From assembly GCA_024690635.1 (NCBI GenBank), contig JAILOW010000076.1, forward strand, positions 1-21,431: a stretch of 21,431 nucleotides of DNA, written 5' to 3'. Below the pieces are notes generated by a model. It saw only the letters and a list, made by a program, of their open reading frames with translations. It was not told the DNA's origin and made no database searches. A program made the position numbers and the translations under genes. Of this stretch, positions 1-8,413 are shown in pieces (position 1 is the first letter of the stretch; every line of letters begins with the position of its first letter). Origin of the DNA: Butyrivibrio sp. Its GTDB lineage: Bacteria; Bacillota_A; Clostridia; Lachnospirales; Lachnospiraceae.

Positions 1-806
1 AAAGAAATGAGTGGTATCCTGTACTTATCACGAAGATAGATAAGAGCTTCTTCATCTTCCTTTATGTCTATGGTTGCAAGAGCGTAGATATCTTTTACAT
101 CTATTTTCTCTTTTTCCAAAACCTCCAAAAGGAATTTTTCAGCCTCGCTGCTGTCCTTTCCCTTTTTCATTCCGATGCCGATAACATAGGGCTTTGGCTT
201 TAACCAAAGTCTGTATTCACAGTCCGCCTCATCGGAAACAAGAAGATCGATTTTTTCCTTTGGAGGATAGTTTTTGATAGAAAGTGTAACCTTCTTTTCC
301 TCCAGAGCTTTTACGGAAACCTGCTTTATCCCTGCCTTGTTTTCAATGGTGAGATTGTTTTCCACAGCAAAAGAGTCCGCGGAAAAAGTCTCGATTACAT
401 CGGTGGCTGTGGTGATGACAGCTGTTGCTCCAAGGATTCCCGAAAGAGTCGCCGCAATCTTGTTTGCGCCTCCGGCGTGACCTGATAAAAGAGGTATCAC
501 AAAATTTCCTCCTTCATCTATAACGATCACAGGGCAGTCACTTAGCTTATCCTTGGGCAGTCCCGACAACGCTCTGACTGCAATACCTGTTGCTCCCACA
601 AATATAAGCACATTTCCGGGAATGAACATTTCTTTTGTCCACTCAAAAACAGACTCTGCCCTTTGAAAGCCATCAGGGATATCTGAAATCTCCGAAGAAG
701 AAATATAGCCTTCAACAGGTTCTGCGCCCTTCGCGGAACACTCATTATTTATTTTTTCGATTATGCCGATCCCTCTTTTGGAAAAGCATATACCTGTCTT
801 TTTCAT
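1..806 (-). CDS. cbiG: Cobalt-precorrin-5A hydrolase CbiG (partial, C-terminus off the window)
   Basis: The frame is open from an ATG at 806 to the window edge (268 codons visible), so the 3' end is missing. CbiG opens the delta-lactone of cobalt-precorrin-5A and releases acetaldehyde, in the cytoplasmic anaerobic corrin pathway. Recognisable CbiG features are GATGIAVRAL at residues 71-80, PLLSGHAGGAN at 105-115 and TTATD at 132-136. A C-terminal domain begins near residue 210 with the pattern GIGMKKGKDS, equivalent to the usual GIGCRKG. The start lies 3 nt after the cbiF stop, typical of translational coupling; no strong Shine-Dalgarno site is visible. The other early genes expected with it (cbiH, cbiJ, cbiE/T, cbiL) are presumably beyond the edge. 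Assignment is firm from the two N-domain motifs and the context. Confidence 0.93.
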   Translation of the reverse strand, partial: MKKTGICFSKRGIGIIEKINNECSAKGAEPVEGYISSSEISDIPDGFQRAESVFEWTKEMFIPGNVLIFVGATGIAVRALSGLPKDKLSDCPVIVIDEGGNFVIPLLSGHAGGANKIAATLSGILGATAVITTATDVIETFSADSFAVENNLTIENKAGIKQVSVKALEEKKVTLSIKNYPPKEKIDLLVSDEADCEYRLWLKPKPYVIGIGMKKGKDSSEAEKFLLEVLEKEKIDVKDIYALATIDIKEDEEALIYLRDKYRIPLIS

Positions 807-809
807 AGT

Positions 810-1571
810 TTAGCTTTCTTTTGCATTTCTGAATCCGGTTTCAAAGGTAGGATCATAGAGTTTTGACCTTTCGTAATCCCTATGGCCTATTACATCTCCA
901 ACCAGCACCACTGCAAGGTTTGAGATTCCTTCCTTTTCTGCTGCGTCAGCCATATCTCCCACGCTGCAAAGGATCTTTTTCTCCTCCGGCCAGGTTGCTT
1001 TATATACAATAGCTGCAGGGGTTTTCGGATCATAGCCGCCCTCAGTGAGTTTTTTAGAAAGCTCCTTTAGCATTCCTGCACTCAGGTAAAGAGCCATGGA
1101 TGCTCCATGAGATGCAAGAAGCTCTATCTTTTCTTTTTCGGGAACCCCGGTCTTTCCTTCAAGCCTTGAAATGATCAGTGTTTGCGACACTCCGGGAAGA
1201 GTATATTCAAGATTAAGGGAAGCTGCTGCGCCAAAGCAGGCGCTCACGCCGGGGCAGGATGCGTATGTAACATCCGCTTTATCAAGGGCGTCCATCTGTT
1301 CTCTTACAGCCCCGTAGATACTGGGTTCTCCCGTATGAATGCGAACAACTTCCTGTCCTTTTTTTGCGGCAGGTATCATCACTTCAAGAACCTCTTCAAG
1401 TGTCATCTCTGCGCTGTTGTAAATCTTCGCTCCCTCTTTTGCATACTTCAAAAGCCCGGGATTTACAAGGCTTCCTGCGTAGATGATGACATCCGCCTTT
1501 TTTATGAGTTCCATTCCCCTTACCGTTATAAGGTCAGCGGCGCCGGGACCTGCTCCCACAAAATTAACCAT
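810..1571 (-). CDS. cbiF: Cobalt-precorrin-4 C11-methyltransferase CbiF
   Basis: 253 residues, the normal length for this family. CbiF transfers a methyl group from S-adenosylmethionine to C-11 of cobalt-precorrin-4. The tetrapyrrole methylase fold is shown by the N-terminal glycine-rich GAGPGAADLIT (6-16), YAGSLVNP (31-38) and the substrate-loop signature IHTGEPSIYGA (79-88 region), followed by PGVSACFGAAASLNLEYTLPG. The YAGSLVNP and GEPSIYGA blocks separate CbiF/CobM from the sister methylases CbiL, CbiH and CbiE. The ATG sits 4 nt after the cbiD stop, and the end of cbiD (GGAAGGAAA) doubles as its ribosome binding site. cbiG follows after 3 nt. Confidence 0.95.
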   Translation of the reverse strand: MVNFVGAGPGAADLITVRGMELIKKADVIIYAGSLVNPGLLKYAKEGAKIYNSAEMTLEEVLEVMIPAAKKGQEVVRIHTGEPSIYGAVREQMDALDKADVTYASCPGVSACFGAAASLNLEYTLPGVSQTLIISRLEGKTGVPEKEKIELLASHGASMALYLSAGMLKELSKKLTEGGYDPKTPAAIVYKATWPEEKKILCSVGDMADAAEKEGISNLAVVLVGDVIGHRDYERSKLYDPTFETGFRNAKES

Positions 1572-1575
1572 CAGC

Positions 1576-2682
1576 TTATTTCCTTCCTTCGTTTAAAAAC
1601 TCTTCAGCGCCCTTTGATGCACCCAAAAGGCCGTATCCGTTTGCATATACTATGCTGCGGATCTCGAGTCTTCCGGCAGCTCTTTTATCCAAAAAGAAAT
1701 CAATTCTGTCGGAAATATATTCAAAGCATTTTTTCTCTATACCTTCACTTTTGAAGACATCTATAGCCTCTTCCGTGGAGACGCAGTCAAGGATCTTTTT
1801 AATGCTGTCCATGGAAGCTCCCGCTTTTACAGCAGCTGCTGCCATAAGCTCCATACGGCAGTCCGCTTCCCTTGAATGGGTATTCATGATGCCTCCGGAG
1901 ACCTTAATGAGCTTACCTATATGTCCGCAAAGAAGCATCTTTTTAAAGCCAAGCTCCGCTGCCATGTCCACGGTATCACCGATAAAGTTGGAGCACTTCA
2001 CAGCCTTGTCCAGATCATATCCGTATCTTTCCTTCATAAATTCAAGGCCGTAATTGCCGGGAGAAACCACAGCAACCGTAGCTCCGAGAGCCTTGCGCTG
2101 CCTGAGCTCCACCCTTATGGTATCAAGAAGAGCCTTAACGCTCATAGGCTCAACTATTCCCGTGGTTCCTATGATGGATATGCCTCCCTCAATTCCAAGT
2201 CTTGGATTGAAGGTTTTTGCGGCAAGCTCTTCTCCATCCGGAACAGATATCTCTACCCTGAGAGATCCTCTGTAGTCAAAAAACTCCGTAACTTCTCTTA
2301 CTTCTTTTTCTATCATCTGCCTGGGGACGGAATTTATGGCTGCATTTCCCACAGGCTGATCAAGTCCCGGGCGCGTCACTCTCCCAACACCCTTGCCACC
2401 ATCGATGGTGATGCGGCCTTCCTTGTCAGAATCTCTGTCAAAGCTGACTCTGGAAAAAACAAGGCAGCCCCCGGTGATATCAGGATCATCTCCTGAAAAT
2501 TTTCTCACGGCGCAGGAAACATAGTCTTCTCCGACACTGATCTCTTCAATATCGGGGGAGTACATTATCCCCGCCGGGGTATCGATATCTATATGCTCTT
2601 TTTTGTTTCCGCCAATGAGCATGAAAGCCGCCGCTTTACTGGCTGCCGCGGCGCAGCTCCCTGTTGTAAAACCTTTTTCCAT
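1576..2682 (-). CDS. cbiD: Cobalt-precorrin-5B C1-methyltransferase CbiD
   Basis: 368 residues. CbiD methylates C-1 of cobalt-precorrin-5B in the anaerobic pathway and is not related to the canonical tetrapyrrole methylases. Hallmarks are the N-terminal TTGSCAAAASKAA (6-18), KFSGDDPDITGG (61-72), GGKGVGRVTRPGL (95-107) and the NPRLGIEGG...IIGTTGIVEP block (159-179). It starts with ATG, preceded by AAGGA, 30 nt downstream of the cbiC stop, and runs to within 4 nt of cbiF. Presence of CbiD with CbiG marks the oxygen-independent route. No anomalies seen. Confidence 0.96.
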   Translation of the reverse strand: MEKGFTTGSCAAAASKAAAFMLIGGNKKEHIDIDTPAGIMYSPDIEEISVGEDYVSCAVRKFSGDDPDITGGCLVFSRVSFDRDSDKEGRITIDGGKGVGRVTRPGLDQPVGNAAINSVPRQMIEKEVREVTEFFDYRGSLRVEISVPDGEELAAKTFNPRLGIEGGISIIGTTGIVEPMSVKALLDTIRVELRQRKALGATVAVVSPGNYGLEFMKERYGYDLDKAVKCSNFIGDTVDMAAELGFKKMLLCGHIGKLIKVSGGIMNTHSREADCRMELMAAAAVKAGASMDSIKKILDCVSTEEAIDVFKSEGIEKKCFEYISDRIDFFLDKRAAGRLEIRSIVYANGYGLLGASKGAEEFLNEGRK

Positions 2683-2712
2683 AAGTTTTATTCCTTACGT
2701 TTTCTGAAAAGA

Positions 2713-3339
2713 TCACATGTCATACAAAACCGCATTGCAGATAGCTGCAGCTATGTTGCTTCCGCCCTTTCTGCCCCTGTTGATGATATAGGGAACATCG
2801 GAATCCAAAAACAGCTCTTTTGCATAAACCACATTTACAAATCCCACAGGTACGCCGATGACAAAGGAAGGTGTAAATTCGCCCTTTTCCATAAGCTCAT
2901 AAAGCTTTATAAGGGCTGTGGGTGCATTGCCTATTGCAAAGATCACTTCTTTTCCAAGCTTCGATGCTCTCTCCATTGATACGGCAGCTCTTGTTATGCC
3001 ACGTTTTTTTGCCTCAAGGGCGACCTCATCATCAGCCATAAAACAGATGGCTTCCCCGCCGAAGGCCGTTAGCTTTTTCTTGTTGATACCTGCAAGAGCC
3101 ATGTTTGTATCGGTTACTATGGTCGCGCCGCCTCTTATAAGCTCCTTCATTTTCTCAACAGCATTCTCTGAAAAAGCCAGTGTTTCCGCATAGTCAAAAT
3201 CCGCAGAGGTATGGATGCATCTTTTTATCACAAGCGCGTTTTTCTCAGGGAGCGTTATCCCTGCCTGCTGCAGTTCCTCTGATATTATCTCAAAGCTTCT
3301 TTTTTCTATTTCTTCAGGTCTTACTTTTTCAAAGCTCAT
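2713..3339 (-). CDS. cbiC: Cobalt-precorrin-8 methylmutase CbiC
   Basis: 208 residues, usual family length. It moves the methyl group from C-11 to C-12, turning cobalt-precorrin-8 into cobyrinate. The expected active-site histidine is His43, in the stretch RCIHTSADFDYA (40-51). The family block with GGATIVTDTNMALAGI follows, and VIGVPVGFVNVVYAKE and RGRKGGSNIAAA lie toward the C-terminus. Its ATG lies inside the end of cobD (11-nt overlap, 3329-3339), so translation is probably coupled. A strong call. Confidence 0.95.
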   Translation of the reverse strand: MSFEKVRPEEIEKRSFEIISEELQQAGITLPEKNALVIKRCIHTSADFDYAETLAFSENAVEKMKELIRGGATIVTDTNMALAGINKKKLTAFGGEAICFMADDEVALEAKKRGITRAAVSMERASKLGKEVIFAIGNAPTALIKLYELMEKGEFTPSFVIGVPVGFVNVVYAKELFLDSDVPYIINRGRKGGSNIAAAICNAVLYDM

Positions 3340-4381
3340 TTACGATCCCTCTCAGCTCACCTATGAGGCGCTCATTATCAGCGTGGTTTTTAACGGCTAT
3401 CCTGAAATAGCCATCCTTAAGTCCCCAGAAATCGCTGCACTCTCTTATGAGGATCTTTCTTTTTATAAGCCTCTCATGAAGATCCGAGGGGCCCTTAAAC
3501 AGGATAAAAGGTGCACTGCTTTCAAAGGGCTCAAGTCCCATTTCTTTCAGCTCTTTTATAAGATATTTTCTCTCTTTGTCGATCTCTCCAAGAATCTCAA
3601 TTAAAAATCCGGGCCTTAGAAGGCACTCCATTCCCGCTATTATCCCCGCTTCACTTGTAACGGGAAGATTCCATTCGGGGAGCTGCCGCCTTACTTTTTC
3701 GATATTTGAAGGGCAGGTCAAAAGATATCCCATCCTTATGCCCGGTGTGGAAAAGAGCTTGGTCAGTGAACGAATCACATAAAGATTTTCATACCTGTGT
3801 ATCAGATCGGAAGTGCGTGATCTGCGGTTTTCAAGAGCCTTGTCGGACATTGTGAAAAAGCTTTCATCCAAAAGGACGCATGCTCCGCAGCTCTTTGCCC
3901 TCTCAATAACAGCCTCCAAAAAATCATCTGGGACACTGACACCTGTGGGGTTCACAGGATCGCACAGGATCACCATGTCGATGTCTCCGGTTATGGCTTC
4001 CAGATCATTTTCCGTGAATTTAAAACCGTTATCCTCCGGGATACTGTAGTGAAGCGTCCTGCTGCCAAAAGCATCAAGAGCGTGCATATATCCCGTAAAC
4101 ACAGGCTCATACAAAAGAGCTGTTTCCGGCTTTTCACCTCTTACGACAGCCATGATAAGCTCCGATGCTCCGCAGCCGCAAAAAACCTGCTCCGTATCAA
4201 GGGCTTCCGCCTCAGCCACCGCGCGCCTTGCCTTGGCCTGATCCCTGTCAGGATATACCACGGCCCTGCTCACAGACTTCGTCAAAGCCTCCCTGATCCT
4301 CACAGGAGTACCCATGGGATTTAGGTTTACCGAAAAATCAAGTTCAATATCATTTTTGTAAATGTCTCCGCCGTGTGTCAT
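3329..4381 (-). CDS. cobD: L-threonine-O-3-phosphate decarboxylase CobD (PLP enzyme)
   Basis: 350 residues of fold-type I aminotransferase family. In the Salmonella naming, CobD decarboxylates threonine phosphate to (R)-1-amino-2-propanol phosphate, which CbiB attaches to cobyric acid. Seen in the sequence: the N-terminal THGGD start common to these enzymes, DPVNPTG (141-147) for substrate/PLP contact, LLDESF (170-175) with the PLP-pyridine aspartate Asp172, and the Schiff-base lysine Lys208 in IRSLTKLFSTPG. Histidinol-phosphate aminotransferase is a close paralogue, but the THGGD start and the position next to cbiB and cbiC favour CobD. It is preceded by AAGGGG and starts 11 nt after the cbiB stop. 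It overlaps cbiC by 11 nt. Confidence 0.92.
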   Translation of the reverse strand: MTHGGDIYKNDIELDFSVNLNPMGTPVRIREALTKSVSRAVVYPDRDQAKARRAVAEAEALDTEQVFCGCGASELIMAVVRGEKPETALLYEPVFTGYMHALDAFGSRTLHYSIPEDNGFKFTENDLEAITGDIDMVILCDPVNPTGVSVPDDFLEAVIERAKSCGACVLLDESFFTMSDKALENRRSRTSDLIHRYENLYVIRSLTKLFSTPGIRMGYLLTCPSNIEKVRRQLPEWNLPVTSEAGIIAGMECLLRPGFLIEILGEIDKERKYLIKELKEMGLEPFESSAPFILFKGPSDLHERLIKRKILIRECSDFWGLKDGYFRIAVKNHADNERLIGELRGIVNEL

Positions 4382-4392
4382 TTCATTCCCCT

Positions 4393-5373
4393 TTAAACAA
4401 TAACAATGACAAGAAGTAACAGTAACAGGACCGCCAAAAGATCCTCTGTCAGAAACATCAGTCTGTTTGCTCTTTTTATGTCAGAGCTTTCCGTCTTTCT
4501 AAGTTCGTCTCCGATGGTTGGTTTCTCTACCGCCATGCCTGCGTAGAGGTGAGTGCCTCCAAGCTTAAGTCCAAGAGCTCCAGCGCAGACGCTCTCTGTC
4601 TGTGCAGAGTTTGGAGATCTGTGATTGTACCTGTCTCTTATCCAGATCCTAAAAGCATTTTTCCCGTTATAGGCTTTGTCAAAAATTCCGAGTATATATG
4701 CAGATAACACCATAAATACCGCGCTTATCCTTGATGGGATATAGTTAAAAACATCATCCGCCTTTGCAGGGAAAAATCCGAAATTTTCGTACTTTTCGTT
4801 TTTGTATCCCACCATGGAATCCATGGTATTTACTGCTTTATAAATATTTCCCAGAACCGGTCCGCCTATGGCTGTAAAAATAAGCGGCGCTATTATTCCA
4901 TCCGATGTATTCTCAGCAACAGTTTCAACTGCCGCCTTGGCGATCTCTTCAACGTCAAGCTCTTTCGTATCTCTTCCGACTATCATGGAAAGAGCCTTTC
5001 TGGCTGAAAAAATATCTTTCTTTTCAAGTTCAGCATGGACCTTCATGCTCTCTTTGCAAAGACTCTTTGCTGCAAGTACGTAGCAGGTCAAAACGCTCTC
5101 TATGACGGCTCCGAGGTACTTGTTTACTCCGTAGGAAATACCAAGGAGTATAAGAGTAATAAAGGCCGATGAAAAAACCACCGTAAGCCACATTAAAAAC
5201 CCGGAAGTTCTTTCTTTTGTTTTGTTTCGAACTCCTTCCGTATGAAGGAGTCTTTTTTCCAAAAAAGAAATAAGTCTTCCCATGGCTTTAACAGGATGGG
5301 GAAGGTTGTAGGGATCACCTACTATCCTGTCAAGGATTATCCCCGCCGCCAAAGCTATGGTATGTAAGATCAT
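4393..5373 (-). CDS. cbiB: Adenosylcobinamide-phosphate synthase CbiB (membrane)
   Basis: Integral membrane enzyme joining aminopropanol phosphate (from CobD) to adenosylcobyric acid. Motifs: VGDPYNLPHPVKAMG near the N-terminus, AENTSDGIIAPL in the middle, RDRYNHRSPNSAQTE and AGALGLKLGG near the C-terminus, and a very hydrophobic leucine/isoleucine tail that forms the last membrane segment. I chose the ATG at 5373 (326 residues) because AAAGGA sits just upstream and family members start about this close to the first helix. An in-frame ATG at 5391 and a TTG at 5418 would add 6 or 15 residues. With any of these starts the gene overlaps the phosphatase gene upstream in another frame (44 nt for the chosen start). 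Confidence 0.92.
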   Translation of the reverse strand: MILHTIALAAGIILDRIVGDPYNLPHPVKAMGRLISFLEKRLLHTEGVRNKTKERTSGFLMWLTVVFSSAFITLILLGISYGVNKYLGAVIESVLTCYVLAAKSLCKESMKVHAELEKKDIFSARKALSMIVGRDTKELDVEEIAKAAVETVAENTSDGIIAPLIFTAIGGPVLGNIYKAVNTMDSMVGYKNEKYENFGFFPAKADDVFNYIPSRISAVFMVLSAYILGIFDKAYNGKNAFRIWIRDRYNHRSPNSAQTESVCAGALGLKLGGTHLYAGMAVEKPTIGDELRKTESSDIKRANRLMFLTEDLLAVLLLLLLVIVIV

Positions 5374-5947
5374 GAATTCCTTTATGGTCATATTCCAGAT
5401 CAATGGAAAATCCTCCAAGGTTATCTATCATATAATCGTAGTAATTACCGCCAAAAAACCTGCTCATAAGGGCCATAACCGTGCCTCCGTGGCAAACAAT
5501 GGCTATGGTCTGAGCTATGTCTTTTTCTCCAAGAGCAGTTAAAAAGCCGCGGTAGGATCTGTCTTGAAAAGGCATCATCCCTTCGCTTCCCGGGATATCT
5601 ATCTGTCCGCCTGCATCAAGCCATGCCTGATACTCACTGTTTCCGTCAAGATCAGCATGATTTTTCCCTTCAAAAAGTCCAAAGTCCATCTCCGCAAGAT
5701 CCTCTACAATGTGAACCGCCTTTCCTTCAAAAAGGATCTCCGCAGTCTGAAGCGCTCTTTTCATGGGGCTTGCGCAGACTCTGAGAGTCCTGTCGGCGTT
5801 TAACTCAGATGTGTTTTTCTTTGCCTTTGTGGCCGCCGCAACGCCCTCAGGAGAAAGGCTTTCATCCGTCCGCCTTCCCACATATCTTTTTTCAGCATTT
5901 CCCGGCGTTACGCCGTGTCTAATAAGAAAGACTTTCTTGTGAGCCAT
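5330..5947 (-). CDS. cobC: Alpha-ribazole-phosphate phosphatase, histidine phosphatase family (CobC-type)
   Basis: 205 residues of the phosphoglycerate-mutase-like histidine phosphatase superfamily. The phosphorylated histidine is His11 in the RHG motif (10-12). Arg64 lies in SPMKRALQTAE, Glu86 in EMDFGLFEGK, and the second catalytic histidine is His153 in IVCHGG. In this setting it most likely dephosphorylates alpha-ribazole phosphate, or the cobalamin phosphate made by CobS. The assignment of substrate rests on position between cobS and cbiB, because the superfamily is broad. It starts with ATG 11 nt after the cobS stop, and its 3' end overlaps cbiB by 44 nt. Confidence 0.85.
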   Translation of the reverse strand: MAHKKVFLIRHGVTPGNAEKRYVGRRTDESLSPEGVAAATKAKKNTSELNADRTLRVCASPMKRALQTAEILFEGKAVHIVEDLAEMDFGLFEGKNHADLDGNSEYQAWLDAGGQIDIPGSEGMMPFQDRSYRGFLTALGEKDIAQTIAIVCHGGTVMALMSRFFGGNYYDYMIDNLGGFSIDLEYDHKGIHDLTYHSFGGGDNP

Positions 5948-5958
5948 CTTTGCCCCTT

Positions 5959-6735
5959 TCAGAAAAGAAACAGGTAAACAGCAAGAAACAGAGAAGCCAG
6001 CATCTCACCTTCCGTAAGAAAATACCCTGCGGTATCTCCCGTGACTCCTCCAAATTTTTTGTAAGTCATATGCCTGTAATAAATAATAAACGCAGCGTAA
6101 GTTACAATTACCACCGCTCCCGCAACAGGGTTCATCACTATGGAAAAAACTGTCGCCAAAATAAGCTGTATGATCAAAAACACGGTAACACCTACGGGTT
6201 TACCCTTTGTCTCAGCACTTAGCATTCCGTCAGATTTTGCCTTTTTGAAATGTATGGAGGTAAGACCGCTAAGGCACCTGCTGATAACAAATACCAGTCC
6301 GAATACAGCAAGGTATCTTTTGCCTGCATCCGTATCCGTAAGGATCATTGTCACCGCTGCGCCAAACAAAAGAAGCCACCTCATCATGGCGATCACCGCA
6401 AAGGCTCCGATATGAGGATCTTTTAATATCTCAAGCTTCTTTTCCCTTGAAGCATAGGAGCTTAATGCATCGCTTGTATCCATAAAGCCGTCTGTGTGAA
6501 AGCCTCCTGTTATCAAAAGAGGTATCGCCACAGTAAGTAATACCCTTACGGCAACCGGAACCGCTTTAAGCTGAGGCAATGCGTTTAAAAGGAATATCAA
6601 AGCCCCTATTATGATCCCCACAAAAGGGAAAAAGGAAAGGCTCCCTGCCATATCCTCATCACGCCACTCAAACCGGGGCATGGGGATCTTGCTGTATAAA
6701 GAAAAAGAAACCGCTATCTGCCTGAAGATCTTCAA
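5959..6735 (-). CDS. cobS: Adenosylcobinamide-GDP ribazoletransferase CobS (cobalamin synthase)
   Basis: 258 residues, polytopic membrane protein that joins adenosylcobinamide-GDP and alpha-ribazole (phosphate) in the last assembly step. The signature is the acidic GGFHTDGFMDTSDA (77-90), with His80, Asp82 and Asp86 likely metal-binding, plus PFVGIIIGA (37-45) in the first helix. The start is a TTG at 6735 with AAGGGG six bases upstream. The nearest upstream ATG is in another frame and soon meets a stop, so TTG is the credible start. It follows cobU after 62 nt, the longest gap between genes in the operon. Confidence 0.93.
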   Translation of the reverse strand: MKIFRQIAVSFSLYSKIPMPRFEWRDEDMAGSLSFFPFVGIIIGALIFLLNALPQLKAVPVAVRVLLTVAIPLLITGGFHTDGFMDTSDALSSYASREKKLEILKDPHIGAFAVIAMMRWLLLFGAAVTMILTDTDAGKRYLAVFGLVFVISRCLSGLTSIHFKKAKSDGMLSAETKGKPVGVTVFLIIQLILATVFSIVMNPVAGAVVIVTYAAFIIYYRHMTYKKFGGVTGDTAGYFLTEGEMLASLFLAVYLFLF

Positions 6736-6797
6736 AATATTCCCCTTTCAAAAATCATGTACTCACAAAACCCGCAGTAAATGCGTGTTTCTGTATT

Positions 6798-7328
6798 TCA
6801 TCTAATGTCAAATACCTTATCCGAAAATCCCCTGAGTTTTTCGTTTACATTACTTAACAGTTCAATGTAAGCTATAGTTTCTTCGTCGTATCCCGGATCA
6901 TCATGTTCATACTCATTTGTCACCATAACAAGATCCTTTACTTTTTCCGACAAAGTCCTGGTGTCCGCTGCAATTTTCTCTGCAAGAGCTTCTTTTTGAC
7001 CGGGATCTGTCATTACCTTTTTCAGGGTTTCAGAGTCTTTGTGCATCTCATTTCCCACGAGATTGGATACGCATTCCAATAAAACAACCGCCTCCCCGGG
7101 GCTTTCCATTTCACTTCCAGCTCCCGCAAGATCAAGCTCTTTTTCGATGGTGATAAAGCCTTTTCCTTCCCGCATCTTTCGATGTTTATTTACCCGCTCT
7201 TTTCCGGCTTCATCACAGATTTTCATGGTAGCAAGGTAGTATTTTGTTTTGCCCTCGGTTTTCATGACCAGATCCTCTGCAAATGCAGACTTTCCGCTGT
7301 TCATGGTTCCTATGACCAGAAAGATCAT
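6798..7328 (-). CDS. cobU: Adenosylcobinamide kinase / adenosylcobinamide-phosphate guanylyltransferase CobU, divergent
   Basis: 176 residues. CobU phosphorylates adenosylcobinamide and then transfers GMP from GTP to it. Seen: P-loop GTMNSGKS (7-14), YYLATMKICDE (30-40) and KHRKMR with the guanylylated-type histidine His49 (48-53). The family elements further on are altered: the usual DCLTLWLTNL-like strand is LLECVSNLVGNEMH, and the usual SNEVGxGIVP loop reads TNEYEHDDPGYDEE. Identity is still well supported by the first three motifs and the place between cobT and cobS. The ATG overlaps the cobT stop (ATGA, 7325-7328). Confidence 0.88.
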   Translation of the reverse strand: MIFLVIGTMNSGKSAFAEDLVMKTEGKTKYYLATMKICDEAGKERVNKHRKMREGKGFITIEKELDLAGAGSEMESPGEAVVLLECVSNLVGNEMHKDSETLKKVMTDPGQKEALAEKIAADTRTLSEKVKDLVMVTNEYEHDDPGYDEETIAYIELLSNVNEKLRGFSDKVFDIR

Positions 7329-8413
7329 TTCTCAAACCTCTCGTACTTTTCAATAACAGTATCTTCAAAAGTAGTTCCGTTCAGATAAAGAGATATTGCC
7401 ATATCAAGCATGGGAAAAAGCATAACTGCTCCCGTTCCCTCTCCAAGTGCAAGATCAGCGCTGATCACAGGCTTTAGTGAAAGTGCGCTTAAAACAGGCT
7501 CCATCCCACGCTCTCTTCCCATATGAGAAGCCACCAAATATTCCCTGCATCCTGGCACAAGGCTCTCTGCAACAAGGGCTGCAACGGCGCTTATAAATCC
7601 ATCTATCACAACAGGAATGCCATACAAAGCTCCACCCATAAACACTCCCGCAAGGCCAGCGATATCAAGGCCTCCAAGGCAGCCTAGGCTCCTTAAGACT
7701 TCCTTTTTATCAGTTATTATGGACTGCCTTTTTTCAAAGCCATGGATCCTAAGACCTTCTTTTATTACCTTCTTTTTTTGCTCGAGCGCTTTATCAGTAA
7801 GGCCGGAGCCCTTTCCCACGTACTCTTCCGGCTCAAGCCCCAGAAGTCCGCACATTAGGGCTGTGCTGGTGGTGGTATTTCCTATGCCCATCTCGCCTGT
7901 TGCTATTATGCCGTAGTCCTTATCGCAGCAGCCCTTTACTGCTTCTATTCCGGCGTATATGGCTTCAAGACACTCTTTTTCACTCATGGCAGGAGCCTTT
8001 AAAAAGTCCTCGGTGCCTCTTTTTACCTTTTTATCAATGACACCCTCAGGCGCCTCATCGCAGTCCATACCGATATCGTAGGTAAAGATATCCAGCGGGT
8101 AGTGAGCTGTCATAACTCCCACAGAGCTCTTTCTTTTTCCCATAAGTGTTGCCACATCAAGGGTCACCTTTTTGTCTGTCTGAGTGACTCCCTCATCTAC
8201 GACGCCGTTATCTGCGCACATGATGATCAGAGCTTTTTTATCAAGAGAAAAAGAAACCTTTCCTTTCATGGAAGCGATGGAAGATATCACATCTTCCATG
8301 ATGCCAAGGCCGTCTATTGGCTTTGCAACATGGTCCCACTTTTCTTTGGAGAGCTTTTTCACAGCGCCGTCAGGCTGTTTTGTTTTAAGTGATAATAGTT
8401 CTTCAGTCCTCAT
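7325..8413 (-). CDS. cobT: Nicotinate-nucleotide:dimethylbenzimidazole phosphoribosyltransferase CobT
   Basis: 362 residues. CobT activates the lower-ligand base to its alpha-ribotide using nicotinate mononucleotide. The catalytic glutamate corresponds to Glu325 in ALGEGTGAV (equivalent to Glu317 of the Salmonella enzyme). GEMGIGNTTT (173-182), KGSGLTD (201-207) and ASHMGRERG (295-303) are also family blocks. The base used cannot be read from this sequence, and no genes for dimethylbenzimidazole synthesis are in the window. The start ATG lies within the end of the ATPase-CbiP fusion gene (11-nt overlap, 8403-8413). The stop overlaps the cobU start. Confidence 0.95.
   Translation of the reverse strand: MRTEELLSLKTKQPDGAVKKLSKEKWDHVAKPIDGLGIMEDVISSIASMKGKVSFSLDKKALIIMCADNGVVDEGVTQTDKKVTLDVATLMGKRKSSVGVMTAHYPLDIFTYDIGMDCDEAPEGVIDKKVKRGTEDFLKAPAMSEKECLEAIYAGIEAVKGCCDKDYGIIATGEMGIGNTTTSTALMCGLLGLEPEEYVGKGSGLTDKALEQKKKVIKEGLRIHGFEKRQSIITDKKEVLRSLGCLGGLDIAGLAGVFMGGALYGIPVVIDGFISAVAALVAESLVPGCREYLVASHMGRERGMEPVLSALSLKPVISADLALGEGTGAVMLFPMLDMAISLYLNGTTFEDTVIEKYERFEK

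Noticed and set aside
542..745. A short minus-strand frame beginning MSVPRRAQNLL
   Set aside because: It is an out-of-frame shadow inside cbiG, whose own frame carries the CbiG motifs and runs off the window.
1182..1754. A 190-codon plus-strand open frame
   Set aside because: Antisense to cbiF and cbiD, which have firm family motifs; no domain seen.
1876..2496. A 206-codon plus-strand open frame
   Set aside because: It lies wholly opposite cbiD, has no ribosome site or recognisable domain, and its composition (His/Ser/Leu-rich) is that of an antisense shadow.
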